Source: Pontibacter sp. Tf4 (GTDB lineage: Bacteria; Bacteroidota; Bacteroidia; Cytophagales; Hymenobacteraceae). Taken from it: a stretch of 64,000 nt of DNA. Made by a program: the position numbers and the translations under genes. This document shows, piece after piece, positions 51,828-61,690 of this stretch; within the stretch, counting starts at the first letter, position 1, and every line of letters starts with the position of its first letter. The DNA lies in the NCBI RefSeq assembly GCF_014212495.1, contig NZ_JACKZC010000001.1, forward strand, positions 372,001 through 436,000, in the 5' to 3' direction. The notes under the pieces were generated by a model that was not told the origin of the DNA, did not search any database, and saw nothing but the letters and a program-made list of their open reading frames with translations.

Positions 51828-53969
51828 ATGAACCAACTCTACTCGGGGTACTGCTCTCTTTTTACCCTTACCCGCGCCAGGTTATGGCTGCTGTTATTTG
51901 TAAATATATGGCTGGTGCAGTACGCGCTGGCCGGTACTGGCCGGCACATGTTGCCGCTGCCGCTGGAGCAGCGCCTGCAGGCATCCGACCTGGTGGTGGA
52001 AGGCGAAGTGATCTCGAAAAGATCGTTCTGGGATGAGCGCCACGAAAACATCTACACCTCCAACATCCTGAAAGTATACAAGGTATTTAAAGGCAGCGGG
52101 CAGCCGGAGCAGCTCGAGATCATAACCGAAGGCGGCACCGTAGGCCTGGAGAAGCATGTTTACTCGGTAGGCCTGAAACTGAAAACCGGCGAGCAGGGCA
52201 TGTTTTTCCTGAAACAGCAGCAACGGAGACCGGTAACACCAAAGCAGGTAACGCTCAGCACACGCCCTTATGGCAGCGAGCAAGGGTTTATAAAATATGA
52301 TATCCGCACTAAAACCGCCACCGGCGTTTTCGAGACCTACAACACGATAGAACAGGTATACCAGGCCCTGACCAGCCGCACCAATACAAACTATAGAACT
52401 ATAGCTGTAAACAGGGAGCTGCAACAAGCCCGGCGCAACGCGGATGCCCAAAGCCCCATGGCGCCGGTTATTGCTGACTTTTCGCCGAAAACGATAAGCG
52501 GCGGTACCAAGTCTGTGCTGACTATAACCGGTACAGGTTTTGGCGTTACCCGTGGCTCGGGTGCCGTATTTTTCCGGGATGCCGATGATGGCGGTACCAG
52601 CTTTACCGAAGCCCCGGAAGACGCCTATCTTTCCTGGACCAATACGCAGATAAGGATGTATGTGCCCTCTACCGGCGCCGATGGCGGAACAGCCGGCACC
52701 GGCGAGATAAAAGTTACAGCCAGCGATGGCCTCAGCGCTACCTCGGTAGCCAAGATCACGATCCCTTACTCGTATACCAACCTGTATGAGGAAGACGACG
52801 ACAACCCGGACGACAACATACCGGGCGTTTTTAAAACCGGCCAGCCTACGCTTATAAACGTGGACGGGCAGGGCGGTTATACCATCCGGTTCGGGCCAAG
52901 CATGCAGAATAACCCCGAGGCACAGAAAGGTTTCAGAAGAGCTATGAACAGCTGGATATGCGCCACCGGCGTGAACTGGAAAATAGGAGCCCCTACCACC
53001 AAAGCCAAGCCAGCCTCCGACGATGAGATAACGATCGTATTCGGTCCGGAGTCGGATGTGGGTGAAAATGTGCTGGCCCGCACGCTTAGCCGTTACCGCG
53101 GTTGCAAGGTGCTCTCTACAGGTGAGATCAGCTGGTGGCTGTCGGAGTTCGATATGGAGATAAATAACAGCGTTACCTGGCAATACGGCCCTGGGCCACC
53201 CGCAGGCAACCAGTTCGATTTTGAGACTGTGATGCTGCACGAGTTGGGGCATGCGCACCAGTTAAGCCACGTAATTCTGCCAAATGTTGCCGTAATGCAC
53301 TATGCCCTCGAGAATGAGAAGTTCTACAGGTTGCTGAGCTCCGCTGATATTGAAGGTGGTAATTTTGTGATGAGCCGTAGCCTGCAGCCTAACATCTGTA
53401 ACAGGCCGCTGATTGTGCTGAAAGAGGACAGAGCCTGCGAAATAACTGTGCTTGAGGGAGAGTTTACCCCGGAAGCCAATGTGCTACTGACCTGGGAAAC
53501 CTCATCTGAAGCAGATATAAGCCGGTATGTAATTGAGCGCAGCGCCGACGGCAGAAACTTTGAGGACATAGGAACAGTGCCTGCTTCGGCGGCTAACACT
53601 TTTACAGATACCGATCCTCTGCCGGGCACATCCTACTACAGGTTGCGGGTGGTTTACAAAAATGGCGAAGAAAAATACTCCGACGACGTCCTAATCATAG
53701 ATCCATCGCTGCTGTATGTGTTTGAGGTGGGGCCTAACCCGGTAGGGGCCGACAATAAATTTATGATCACGTTCTTAGTGGACCGGGATACGCCTGCGCA
53801 ACTATACCTGTACGATACCAGCGGCAGGATCGTGCGCAGCCTGGAGGTTGTGTTTACAGATGTCAATCTTCCGTTGGAGTTCGATCTTTCGGGCGTGTCT
53901 TCGGGGCTTTATATTCTGCGGTGGCAGACAAATGCCGGTAGTGGTACCACCCGTATTGTAAAACTATAG
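51828..53969 (+). CDS. Secreted matrixin-like metalloprotease with IPT/TIG domain and T9SS type A sorting domain
   Basis: 713 residues from the ATG giving MNQLYSGYC...; the upstream extension of 35 residues is rejected. Signal-like hydrophobic helix LWLLLFVNIWLVQYALAG. IPT/TIG beta-sandwich at about 205-285 (PVIADFSPKTISGGTKSVLTITGTGFG). Metalloprotease motif HELGHAHQLSH (zinc HExxHxxxxxH) at about residue 469, with the Met-turn VAVMHY following. C-terminal T9SS type A domain (VGPNPVGADNKF ... LYLYDTSGRIVRSL ... GLYILRWQT). Its stop codon is the TAG of a CTATAG motif. Likely extracellular protease. Confidence 0.88.
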   Translation: MNQLYSGYCSLFTLTRARLWLLLFVNIWLVQYALAGTGRHMLPLPLEQRLQASDLVVEGEVISKRSFWDERHENIYTSNILKVYKVFKGSGQPEQLEIITEGGTVGLEKHVYSVGLKLKTGEQGMFFLKQQQRRPVTPKQVTLSTRPYGSEQGFIKYDIRTKTATGVFETYNTIEQVYQALTSRTNTNYRTIAVNRELQQARRNADAQSPMAPVIADFSPKTISGGTKSVLTITGTGFGVTRGSGAVFFRDADDGGTSFTEAPEDAYLSWTNTQIRMYVPSTGADGGTAGTGEIKVTASDGLSATSVAKITIPYSYTNLYEEDDDNPDDNIPGVFKTGQPTLINVDGQGGYTIRFGPSMQNNPEAQKGFRRAMNSWICATGVNWKIGAPTTKAKPASDDEITIVFGPESDVGENVLARTLSRYRGCKVLSTGEISWWLSEFDMEINNSVTWQYGPGPPAGNQFDFETVMLHELGHAHQLSHVILPNVAVMHYALENEKFYRLLSSADIEGGNFVMSRSLQPNICNRPLIVLKEDRACEITVLEGEFTPEANVLLTWETSSEADISRYVIERSADGRNFEDIGTVPASAANTFTDTDPLPGTSYYRLRVVYKNGEEKYSDDVLIIDPSLLYVFEVGPNPVGADNKFMITFLVDRDTPAQLYLYDTSGRIVRSLEVVFTDVNLPLEFDLSGVSSGLYILRWQTNAGSGTTRIVKL

Positions 53970-54409
53970 TTTACCGGGTAGAACGGGATAAAACAAAGCG
54001 GGCGCTACCAGCAAAAGCCGATATGCGCCCGCATCACAAACTCTAACACTTTATGGTTTTTGAGGATCTCTAACACGGTGGTTCTGAGCCACTACGTAAA
54101 ATTTTAGAGTTGTCGTCTGGTTTATAGCCTGGAAAGGATCGTAAAGTTTAAAGCAAATAACGGATGAATTAACAAGGCGCGCAAGGTAATCGGATGGGTG
54201 TTTGTAACATCAGATTCTGAGCCCTTGTTTTAGCGAAAACCGCCCTGCTGGCCTCTAATGGCAGAAAACAGCCAGAAAAAATGACCACTTTTTTGCTGTT
54301 TGTAACATTTGGTGCTAAAAAAACTTTTAGGTGTAGTATTGCTCTTTAGCTGTAGCGAGTTATAACTTACATAGTTATCTTTGAATATATAACCGCTACG
54401 CCCTGCCTT
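53970..54409. other. 440-bp spacer between matrixin and DUF3667 genes
   Basis: No gene. Holds a GC-rich hairpin (53998-54005 with 54025-54032, GCGGGCGC / GCGCCCGC) shortly after the matrixin stop, a possible weak terminator without a T-run, and the -7 element at 54376. Confidence 0.5.
54376..54383 (+). promoter_or_regulatory. -7 element TATCTTTG of the DUF3667 gene
   Basis: Exact TAnnTTTG match 26 bp before the start codon; no clear TTTG at the expected -33 spacing. Confidence 0.45.
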
Positions 54410-55336
54410 ATGGCCAAAAAACGACGCAAATTTACCCAATGCCCCAACTGTGGCTATAGTTTTGAAGAGGTAAACAACTATTGCCCCAACTGCGGCCAGG
54501 AAAACCACGACCTGAATGTGCCGGTAAAGCACCTGATAGCGGAATTCTTTGAAGGAACCATCCACTTTGATACCAAAATCTGGAAGACCCTTAAACTGCT
54601 GCTCCTGAAGCCGGGCCTGCTTACCGAGAAATTTAACATCGGGCAACGTGCATCCTATGTTCCGCCATTCCGGCTATACGTTTTCATCAGTATTATTTTC
54701 TTTTTCCTGCTCGCTCTCAACCACAATGTAGTTAACATTGGCAGCACCAGGAAATTATCCGGCGACCAGGAACAGCAGCTTAAAGAAGGCCTGCAGGAAG
54801 TAGAGCAGGTAGCGCCCGGTATTGTAAAAGCAGATTTCCCCACCGACTCAACCGGCAGTGACAGCACAGCCTATAGTGCCAACCTAAGCTTCGGCGACTC
54901 CGAGACAGCCGTTTTTATGGAGAAGAAAGCAGAGCAGTTTTTCAGCAGTGGCGAAACGGCCCGCGCCAAACTCCTGAAAAACACTTCCCTGATGATGTTT
55001 CTGCTGATGCCGTTTTTCGGGTACCTGCTCTACCTGTTTTACTACAGGCAACGCCGCAACTATGTAGAGCACCTCATGTTCTCTATACACCTGCATTCGT
55101 TCTGGTTTATTCTGCTTAGCGTTATCATGCTCCTTAACATGGCATTTCCGGATGTGTCGCTGATGGGCTGGGGCTTTTTGGTGATGACAATTTACCTGTA
55201 CCTGGCTATGCTGCGGGTATACAAGCGGCCTTATATCAAAACGCTGTTAAAACTGATACCGGTGGTGTTTATTTACCTGGTTAGCCTGATGGTGTTTTTT
55301 GTGGGTACCGTAGTGGTAAGCGCCCTGCTGTCTTAA
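54410..55336 (+). CDS. DUF3667 membrane protein with zinc ribbon
   Basis: 308 residues. N-terminal zinc ribbon CPNCGYSFEEVNNYCPNCGQ (two CxxC pairs, residues about 11-30), followed by the DUF3667 block HDLNVPVKHLIAEFFEGTIHFDTKIWKTLKLLLLKPGLLTEKFNIGQRASYVPPFRLYVFISIIFFF. Five or six membrane helices follow. The family is common in Bacteroidota; function not established. Followed at 25 bp by the dGTPase gene on the same strand. Confidence 0.9.
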   Translation: MAKKRRKFTQCPNCGYSFEEVNNYCPNCGQENHDLNVPVKHLIAEFFEGTIHFDTKIWKTLKLLLLKPGLLTEKFNIGQRASYVPPFRLYVFISIIFFFLLALNHNVVNIGSTRKLSGDQEQQLKEGLQEVEQVAPGIVKADFPTDSTGSDSTAYSANLSFGDSETAVFMEKKAEQFFSSGETARAKLLKNTSLMMFLLMPFFGYLLYLFYYRQRRNYVEHLMFSIHLHSFWFILLSVIMLLNMAFPDVSLMGWGFLVMTIYLYLAMLRVYKRPYIKTLLKLIPVVFIYLVSLMVFFVGTVVVSALLS

Positions 55337-55361
55337 TTTTCTATCGTTCGATTTTACTTTT

Positions 55362-56732
55362 ATGCAACATACTACAACCTGGGACCAGCTGATCTCAAAA
55401 AAGCGTTTCGAGAGTACCGATAAAAAGTATGCCTCCGATGAGTCGGTGCGGGGCGAGTTTCAGCGCGACTACGACCGTATTGTGTTCTCATCGGCGTTCC
55501 GGCGGCTGCAGAACAAGACCCAGGTAATGCCCATGCCCGAAAGCGATTTTGTACACACACGTCTTACCCATAGTTTGGAGGCATCGGTGGTGGGCCGTAG
55601 TTTGGGGCGTATAGTTGGCAAAAGTATACTGGAACGCAACCCGCAGTTAACAAAAGAAAAACACATACAGGAAGCTGATTTCGGGGATATAGTGGCGGCT
55701 GCCTGCCTGGCGCATGATATTGGCAACCCGCCCTTCGGCCATTCCGGCGAAGATGCCATTTCCTCGTACTTTGGGAGCGAGGCCGCGCAGCCTTTTATGC
55801 AGCACCTGAACGAGGCACAGCGCAAAGACCTGCTGAGCTTTGAAGGCAATGCCGCCGGTTTCCGGGTACTGACCTATACCTATCCGGCACACTGCAACTT
55901 GTCGGGTGGCCTGAGCCTGACCTACACCACGCTGGCCACGTTCACCAAGTACCCCAAAGAATCGTTGCCTGTAATTGCTAAAACCAAAAATACCAGCGAG
56001 AAGAAATACGGCTTTTTCCAGACCGAGAAAGACTGGTTTAATACCATAGCGCAGGAGTTAGGGCTGCTTAAAAAAGGAGATGACGGTACAGTTTTTTATC
56101 ACCGCCACCCGCTCGCGTTTTTGGTTGAGGCCGCCGACGACATCTGTTACCGCATCATCGATTTTGAAGACGGCCTGAAACTGGGGCTGGTCGATAACGA
56201 CAAAGGCATCGGGCTGCTGAAACAAATCCTGAACGACGATCCGAACCGGGTATCAACTATAAAATTTTACGACTGGCGCGAAGAGATCGGTTATTTGCGG
56301 GCCCGTATTATTAATAAGCTGATAGAGGAATGTGCCGCTGTTTTTCTGGAGCATGAGCCTGAAATACTGGCCGGCACTTTTGATACACCACTTATTAATT
56401 TACTGGATTGCAAAGCTGTGCTGGACGAGATCAAGATGCTTTCGATAGAAAAGATTTACCGTAACCGGCCGGTGCTGGAGATTGAAGCCGCTGGTTTTGA
56501 AGTATTAGGTGGTTTGCTGGATGCCTGCATGAAAGCCGTATTTTTGCCAGAGTCGAAGCGCCACCGCAAACTCGCCGACCTGATTCCGGAGCATTACATC
56601 AACTTGCCGGAAAACACCTCCGATTACGAGCGCATCATCCACATCACCGACTTCGTCACCAGCCTAACCGACCAGGCCGCCATTAACCTGTACCGGAAGA
56701 TTAAGGGGATCGAGCTGCCGCGGATGTATTAG
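55362..56732 (+). CDS. dgt: Deoxyguanosinetriphosphate triphosphohydrolase-like protein (dGTPase)
   Basis: 456 residues. HD-domain motifs RLTHSLEASVVGRSLG (first His), AACLAHDIGNPPFGHSGEDAI (HD), and LVEAADDICYRIIDFEDG (third Asp region). N-terminal YASDESVRGEFQRDYDRIVFSSAFRRLQNKTQVMP is typical. Hydrolyses dGTP to deoxyguanosine and tripolyphosphate. Not to be confused with the shorter HD hydrolases of the same superfamily. Lies directly after the DUF3667 gene; no strong terminator is visible before composite repeat region B. Confidence 0.94.
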   Translation: MQHTTTWDQLISKKRFESTDKKYASDESVRGEFQRDYDRIVFSSAFRRLQNKTQVMPMPESDFVHTRLTHSLEASVVGRSLGRIVGKSILERNPQLTKEKHIQEADFGDIVAAACLAHDIGNPPFGHSGEDAISSYFGSEAAQPFMQHLNEAQRKDLLSFEGNAAGFRVLTYTYPAHCNLSGGLSLTYTTLATFTKYPKESLPVIAKTKNTSEKKYGFFQTEKDWFNTIAQELGLLKKGDDGTVFYHRHPLAFLVEAADDICYRIIDFEDGLKLGLVDNDKGIGLLKQILNDDPNRVSTIKFYDWREEIGYLRARIINKLIEECAAVFLEHEPEILAGTFDTPLINLLDCKAVLDEIKMLSIEKIYRNRPVLEIEAAGFEVLGGLLDACMKAVFLPESKRHRKLADLIPEHYINLPENTSDYERIIHITDFVTSLTDQAAINLYRKIKGIELPRMY

Positions 56733-57634
56733 GGCGTGTGAAAGGTTAGTAAGGTTTACTTCATCCTATTCTAAAAACAGGAGGGGAGTTTTGTCAGAAT
56801 CTTTAAATAGGGCCCCTACCCCAAGGATTTATTGGATTAAAGGATTTTCAGGATTTGGGCTTTGGCTATAGTTGAACTTATAGTTTTATAGTTACTGTTG
56901 GTCAAACCACCCCTACCCCTCCTTATCCAAGGAGGGGAGCTTATCCAGCCTCTACCAGTTCATGATTTATAGTTCTATTAGTTCTATAGTTGGAGTGTTA
57001 ACACCCCTGTAGTCCCCTCAAGGGGACAGTTTCCGTCTTTGCAATAGTTTAAACTATAGCTCTATAGTTACAAACCGCGAGCAGGCAGGCGCAGACTGCC
57101 CCAAGGAACTACAACCACGAGAAAAACGATCTGCCTTAACCAAGAGCAAGGCACTGAAACTATAGCAATAGGTTAGCTATCGAGCTTGATATCAGTCTTT
57201 GGGTTGAGCGCCTTGGCAGGTTCCGGTGCCGATAGGCAGCGCGACGTTAGGAGCGCAGGAAGCTGGCACCGCGCGATGCCCGAAGACGGGGCCTCCCGGC
57301 CTCAGAGGGAGCCAAACAAACTATAAAACTATAGGTAAGTAAAGCTCCCAGGATTAGAGAAAACTATAGAACAACGGCTTGTTTCCAGCAGTAGGCAAAG
57401 CAGACTATAGAACTATAGCATATCGAACTATAGGACACATAAGATGTCTCGGCTATGCTCGACATGACAATATTCGCTATGGATGGCAGAGAAGCAACTA
57501 TAGGCTGAGATAGATTTCTCACTTTGTTCGAAATGACAAAAGTGTGGGGATGAACTCTAAGACATATAAGATATCTCACAGCTACACTGGCTTTCTTCGG
57601 CTCGCGCCTCAAGAATGCTCGGGATGACAATAAA
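56733..57634 (+). repeat. Composite repeat region B (no gene)
   Basis: Same modules and order as region A: GGATTTATTGGATTAAAGGA (about 56825-56858), CCACCCCTACCCCTCCTTATCC (about 56908-56940), a CCCCTCAAGGGG module (about 57014-57025), element R copy B (57105-57352), a CTCGGCTATGCTCGACATGAC module (about 57452-57472), a TCACTTTGTTCGAAATGAC module (about 57518-57538) and GAATGCTCGGGATGAC (about 57612). Many CTATAG copies separate the modules. Confidence 0.75.
57105..57352 (+). repeat. Element R, copy B (~248 bp)
   Basis: From GGAACTACAACCACGAG to AAAGCTCCCAGG. Conserved core identical in order to copy A; differs mainly in the 57211-57275 variable block between TTGGGTTGAGCGCC and GCGCGATGCCCG. 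Confidence 0.8.
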
Positions 57635-57672
57635 AAAGCGGTGGCCGGAGAATTATCTCCTGCCACCGCTTT
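57635..57672 (-). terminator. Terminator of polA
   Basis: An 11-bp perfect stem AAAGCGGTGGC / GCCACCGCTTT, with an inner GGAGA/TCTCC, T-run on the minus strand, 20 bp past the polA stop. Confidence 0.85.
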
Positions 57673-57691
57673 AAATCAAACTATAAAAATC

Positions 57692-60532
57692 CTAATGTGC
57701 TTCGAGCCAGTTATCACCAACACCTAACCCAACCTCCATCGGTACACTAAGCGGCAGGGCATTGGTCATCAGTTCTACTATTTTTGGTGTTACTATCTCC
57801 ACTTCTTCTTTCGGGGTATCGAACAGCAATTCGTCGTGTACCTGCAGGATCATGCGGGTTTTCAGCTTTTCCTGTTTCAGGTACTCGTGTATGTTGATCA
57901 TCGCGATTTTGATGATGTCGGCAGCGGTACCCTGTATAGGCGCGTTAATAGCGTTTCGTTCAGCAAAGCCGCGGATGTTCTGGTTGCGGGAATTGATATC
58001 GCGGAGGTAGCGGCGGCGGCCCAGCAGGGTTTCCACATACTCATCGTCACGGGCTTTGTCTATGGCATTGTCCATGTACTCTTTCACAGCCGGGAACTCC
58101 TGGAAGTAAGCGTCAATGATATCGGCGGCTTCGCGGCGTGGTATGCTTAAACGCTCTGCCAGGCCAAACGCCGAGATACCGTAAATGATACCGAAGTTAA
58201 TGGTTTTGGCTTTGCGGCGCATTTCGCTGTCTACCTGGTCGAGCGGCACATGGAATACTTTGCTGGCGGTAGAGGCGTGAATATCCAGTCCGTTCTTAAA
58301 GGCTTCTTTCATGGTCGGGTCGCCGCTGAAATCGGCCATAATGCGGAGCTCGATCTGAGAGTAGTCAGCAGAAATAAGCAGGTGCTTGTTATCGCGCGGC
58401 ACAAAGGCTTTGCGTATCTCACGGCCACGCTCGGTACGTACCGGAATGTTCTGCAGGTTAGGGTTGGTGGAGCTCAGTCGGCCGGTAGCGGTTACAGCCT
58501 GGTTAAACGACGTATGTACACGACCATCCAGCGCGCAAACCAGCTGCGGCAGCGCATCCACGTAAGTCGATTTTAACTTGGTAAGCTGACGATGGTCCAG
58601 AATCAGGCGCACAATTTCATGCTCGCCAGCCAGTTTCGATAAGATCTCCTCGCCGGTAGCGTGCTGCCCGGTCTTGGTCTTTTTGATCTTGCTTTTGCCG
58701 TGTAGCTCCAGTTTATCAAATAAAATCTCACCTAACTGCTTCGGCGACCCGATGTTGAACTGCTCGCCGGCAATCTCAAAAATGCGCTTCTCGATGCGGA
58801 TGATCTCACTCTCCAACTGCGTCGAAATATCAGCCAGTGCATCGGTATCTATCGTTATACCTTCGCGTTCTACATCGGCTAACACCTGCACCAGCGGGGT
58901 TTCTACTTCGCGGAACAGCTTCATCAGGCCGCGCTCCTGCAGCAGTGGTTCAAAGTATAGTTTCAGGCGCAAGGTAATGTCAGCATCTTCGCTGGCGTAA
59001 TCCTTTACCTGTTCCGGCGAAAGGTCGGCCATGTTCAGCTGGTTCTTTCCTTTCGGCCCGATAAGGTCGGTGATCGGAATGGGCGTATAGTTCAGGTAGG
59101 TTTCGGCCAGCACATCCATGTTGTGGCGCATTTCGGGCTCCAGCAGGTAATGGGCCAGCATGGTATCGAATAACGGGCCCTGCACTTCCACGCCATAGGT
59201 TTTCAGTACCATGATGTCGTACTTGATGTTCTGGCCAATCTTCTGGATAGCCGGGTTCTCGAGCACTGGTTTGTACAGGTCCACAATGCGTTGCGTTTCG
59301 GCCTGGTCGTTGTGCGGAACTGGTATGTAATAGGCTTCACCGGAACGGTAACTGAACGACATGCCTACCAGTTTAGCCGTAATGGCATCGATGCTGGTGG
59401 TTTCGGTGTCGAAAGAGATTTCTTCCTGTTGCTGCAGGTAATTTATCAGGCTCTGGTGCAGTTCCGGTGTATTTATCAGGTGGTAATCAGCCAGTGAGTT
59501 CTGGAAGCTGCGCATAACGGCCGGTGCGGCATCAACTATAGTTTCCTCGGCAGGGGCTTCTATAGTTCCGAAGAGCGAGGTTTGCCCGGCGTCGGCAGTT
59601 TTGGCACGGCGGGCAGGTTTGGCAGCCGCACTTGTAGTAGCCGACCCCAACGATTGCCCTAATACACGCTGTGCCAGCTGGCGGAATTCCAGCTCATTGA
59701 ACAGGTTGATCAGTTGCTCTTCATTCGGATCGTCGCAGTGCAGGCCTTCTTCACTAAACTCCAGTGGCACATCGCAGTGTATAGTAGCCAGCTCTTTCGA
59801 CATCAGGCCCTGGTCTGCAAAATTCTCTACGTTCTCTTTCTGCTTGCCTTTCAGCTCATGCGAGTTGGCGATCAGGTTCTCCACAGAACCAAAACGCTGG
59901 ATAAGTGCCTTTGCGGTTTTCTCGCCGATGCCCGGTATGCCCGGAATGTTATCTACGGCATCGCCCTGCAACCCGAGTATATCAATAACCTGGTCTACGC
60001 GCTCAATTTCCCACTTCTCCAATACCTTCTGCACATCCCACACTTCAACGGCATTACCTAAAAAAGCAGGCTTGTACAGGAAGATATGATCAGTAACCAG
60101 CTGGCAGTAGTCCTTATCGGGGGTCATCATGTACACATCAAAACCAGCTTTTTCGGCTTTACGCGCCATGGTGCCGATAATGTCGTCGGCTTCGTAGCCG
60201 TCCAGGATGAGCACCGGAATGTTAAAGGCTTCTACAATTTTTTTGCAGTAAGGTATAGCTACCGAAATATCTTCGGGCATGGCCTGGCGGTTGGCCTTGT
60301 ACTCGGCAAAGTTTTCGTGGCGGAAAGTTTTGGCAGCGGAATCGAAAGCAACGCCAATATGGGTTGGTTTTTCTTTTTGCAGCACCTCTACCAGCGTGTT
60401 GGTAAAGCCTAAGGCTGCGCCCGTATTCATGCCTTTTGAGTTTATTCTGGGGTTCTTGCTGAACGCGAAATGCGCCCGGTAGATCAGGGCCATGGCATCC
60501 AGCAGAAACAGTTTTTTTCTTGGTTCGCTCAT
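57692..60532 (-). CDS. polA: DNA polymerase I
   Basis: 946 residues from the ATG giving MSEPRKK; a TTG start 12 codons upstream was not used. The 5'-3' exonuclease/flap domain (about 1-290) holds LFLLDAMALIYRAHFAF, GYEADDIIGTMARKA and the helix-hairpin-helix VDNIPGIPGIGEKTAKALI. A 3'-5' exonuclease domain begins near residue 370 with FDTETTSID (both acidic residues present, so proofreading is likely). Polymerase motifs: ISADYSQIELRIMADFSGD, RRKAKTINFGIIYGIS and ILQVHDELLFD. Repairs and fills gaps, removes primers. It lies between composite repeat regions B and C, which are in opposite orientation. Confidence 0.98.
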   Translation of the reverse strand: MSEPRKKLFLLDAMALIYRAHFAFSKNPRINSKGMNTGAALGFTNTLVEVLQKEKPTHIGVAFDSAAKTFRHENFAEYKANRQAMPEDISVAIPYCKKIVEAFNIPVLILDGYEADDIIGTMARKAEKAGFDVYMMTPDKDYCQLVTDHIFLYKPAFLGNAVEVWDVQKVLEKWEIERVDQVIDILGLQGDAVDNIPGIPGIGEKTAKALIQRFGSVENLIANSHELKGKQKENVENFADQGLMSKELATIHCDVPLEFSEEGLHCDDPNEEQLINLFNELEFRQLAQRVLGQSLGSATTSAAAKPARRAKTADAGQTSLFGTIEAPAEETIVDAAPAVMRSFQNSLADYHLINTPELHQSLINYLQQQEEISFDTETTSIDAITAKLVGMSFSYRSGEAYYIPVPHNDQAETQRIVDLYKPVLENPAIQKIGQNIKYDIMVLKTYGVEVQGPLFDTMLAHYLLEPEMRHNMDVLAETYLNYTPIPITDLIGPKGKNQLNMADLSPEQVKDYASEDADITLRLKLYFEPLLQERGLMKLFREVETPLVQVLADVEREGITIDTDALADISTQLESEIIRIEKRIFEIAGEQFNIGSPKQLGEILFDKLELHGKSKIKKTKTGQHATGEEILSKLAGEHEIVRLILDHRQLTKLKSTYVDALPQLVCALDGRVHTSFNQAVTATGRLSSTNPNLQNIPVRTERGREIRKAFVPRDNKHLLISADYSQIELRIMADFSGDPTMKEAFKNGLDIHASTASKVFHVPLDQVDSEMRRKAKTINFGIIYGISAFGLAERLSIPRREAADIIDAYFQEFPAVKEYMDNAIDKARDDEYVETLLGRRRYLRDINSRNQNIRGFAERNAINAPIQGTAADIIKIAMINIHEYLKQEKLKTRMILQVHDELLFDTPKEEVEIVTPKIVELMTNALPLSVPMEVGLGVGDNWLEAH

Positions 60533-60544
60533 AGTTATAAAGGT

Positions 60545-61605
60545 AGCGCGTGTGGGCAATATCTGCAAGTATGGTACGGTTGGAGCTTGGTTAATAGTTT
60601 TTCTATAGTTAATCAGCGATTGCTATTGCTGGCGCGAAGGTCCGCGCTCGTGACTAATTTTGATGTTTGGTCTCCAGATTAAACTGGCCTGACAGGGACA
60701 AACTTACCAATAGCACTGACTGTAGTTTGTTAAGACCTTATAGCGTGCACAGCTTCTATGAGTGTCTGATACTATAGTTTACTCTGCCCACCATTCGAAC
60801 TAAGCCTTTCTTTCATAGCTTCTTGTATTCCTGGGAGCTCTAAGAGCCTATCGTCCTATAGTTTGCTTGGCTCCCTCCCGGGCCGGGAGACCCCGTCTTC
60901 GGGCATCGCGCTGCTGCCTTCTTGCTATCCTCCTGCGTCGGATTGCCTGACGGCACCGCAACAAGTCAAAGGCGCTCAACCCAAAGACTGAGATCACTTC
61001 GATAGCTAAACTATAGCTATAGTTTCCTTATTATCTTTTGGTTAGGGCAGATCGGTTTTTCTCGTGGTTGTAGACTAGAGGGGACAGGTAAACCTGTCCT
61101 GCTCATGGTCTGTAACTATAGAACTATAGTTCAAACTATAGCAATATCAAAGTTCCCCTCCTTAGATAAGGAGGGGTAGGGGTGGTTGGAACCTCAGCAA
61201 CTATAAAACTATAATCTAAACTATAGCAAAAGCAGAAAGTCCCCCTTTGAAGGGGGGAGGGGGATGACCATCGGCAACTATAGAACTATAGCAACCGCCT
61301 TTGCCATTTCTGTCTCTACCGAGCCAGTTGAGTTACAAACTCAACACCATAGTTAGGCACGGGTTACAAACCCGCGCCAGCAAAAATGGGCAACTATAAA
61401 ACTATAGCAAAAAGCTCAAATCCTGAAAATCTTTTCATCCTGAAAATCCTGATTCAGACAAAAACCTGCCGCAGTTTATAGTTAATCCTGCTTTCTCCGG
61501 TAACATTTGCCCGGGACAAACTACAGTAGTTGTGTTATAGTTACAAACTATAGTCAGGGCAAAGCGATAGTTGCTGATGAAAGCTGCCGTGCCTGTAGTG
61601 CGGCC
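60545..61605 (-). repeat. Composite repeat region C (no gene)
   Basis: Contains the same modules in reverse orientation: element R copy C (60830-61073), CCCCTCCTTAGATAAGGAGG (about 61156-61176), a CCCCCTTTGAAGGGGGGAGGGGG module (about 61241-61265), and TCCTGAAAATCTTTTCATCC (about 61422-61444), i.e. inverted relative to regions A and B. CTATAG copies are very dense, for example around 61012-61022 and 61119-61140. Confidence 0.75.
60830..61073 (-). repeat. Element R, copy C (~244 bp, inverted)
   Basis: Read on the minus strand it begins CTACAACCACGAGAAAAAC and ends AGAGCTCCCAGG, with GATCTCAGTCTTTGGGTTGA, GCGCGATGCCCGAAGACGGG and GGGAGGGAGCCAAG in the same order as copies A and B. Confidence 0.8.
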
Positions 61606-61607
61606 AA

Positions 61608-61650
61608 AATAAAAGGAGACAAGGCCAAAACCCTGTCTCCTTTTATTTTT
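61608..61650 (-). terminator. Terminator of the LemA/TPM operon
   Basis: A 14-bp stem AATAAAAGGAGACA / TGTCTCCTTTTATT; A/T-runs at both ends. It lies about 40 bp past the stop codon of the last TPM gene. Confidence 0.82.
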
Positions 61651-61690
61651 AATTCATAGTTTCTAATTCATAATTGCCCGCAGGGCCAGA

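Noticed and set aside
60530..60568. TTG start for polA 12 codons upstream
   Set aside because: The ATG giving MSEPRKK precedes the first conserved residues at normal distance and TTG would add an unlikely leader.
36519..61605. Repeats as a CRISPR array
   Set aside because: Repeat modules are few, unequal, longer than typical and not regularly spaced; no cas genes are seen.
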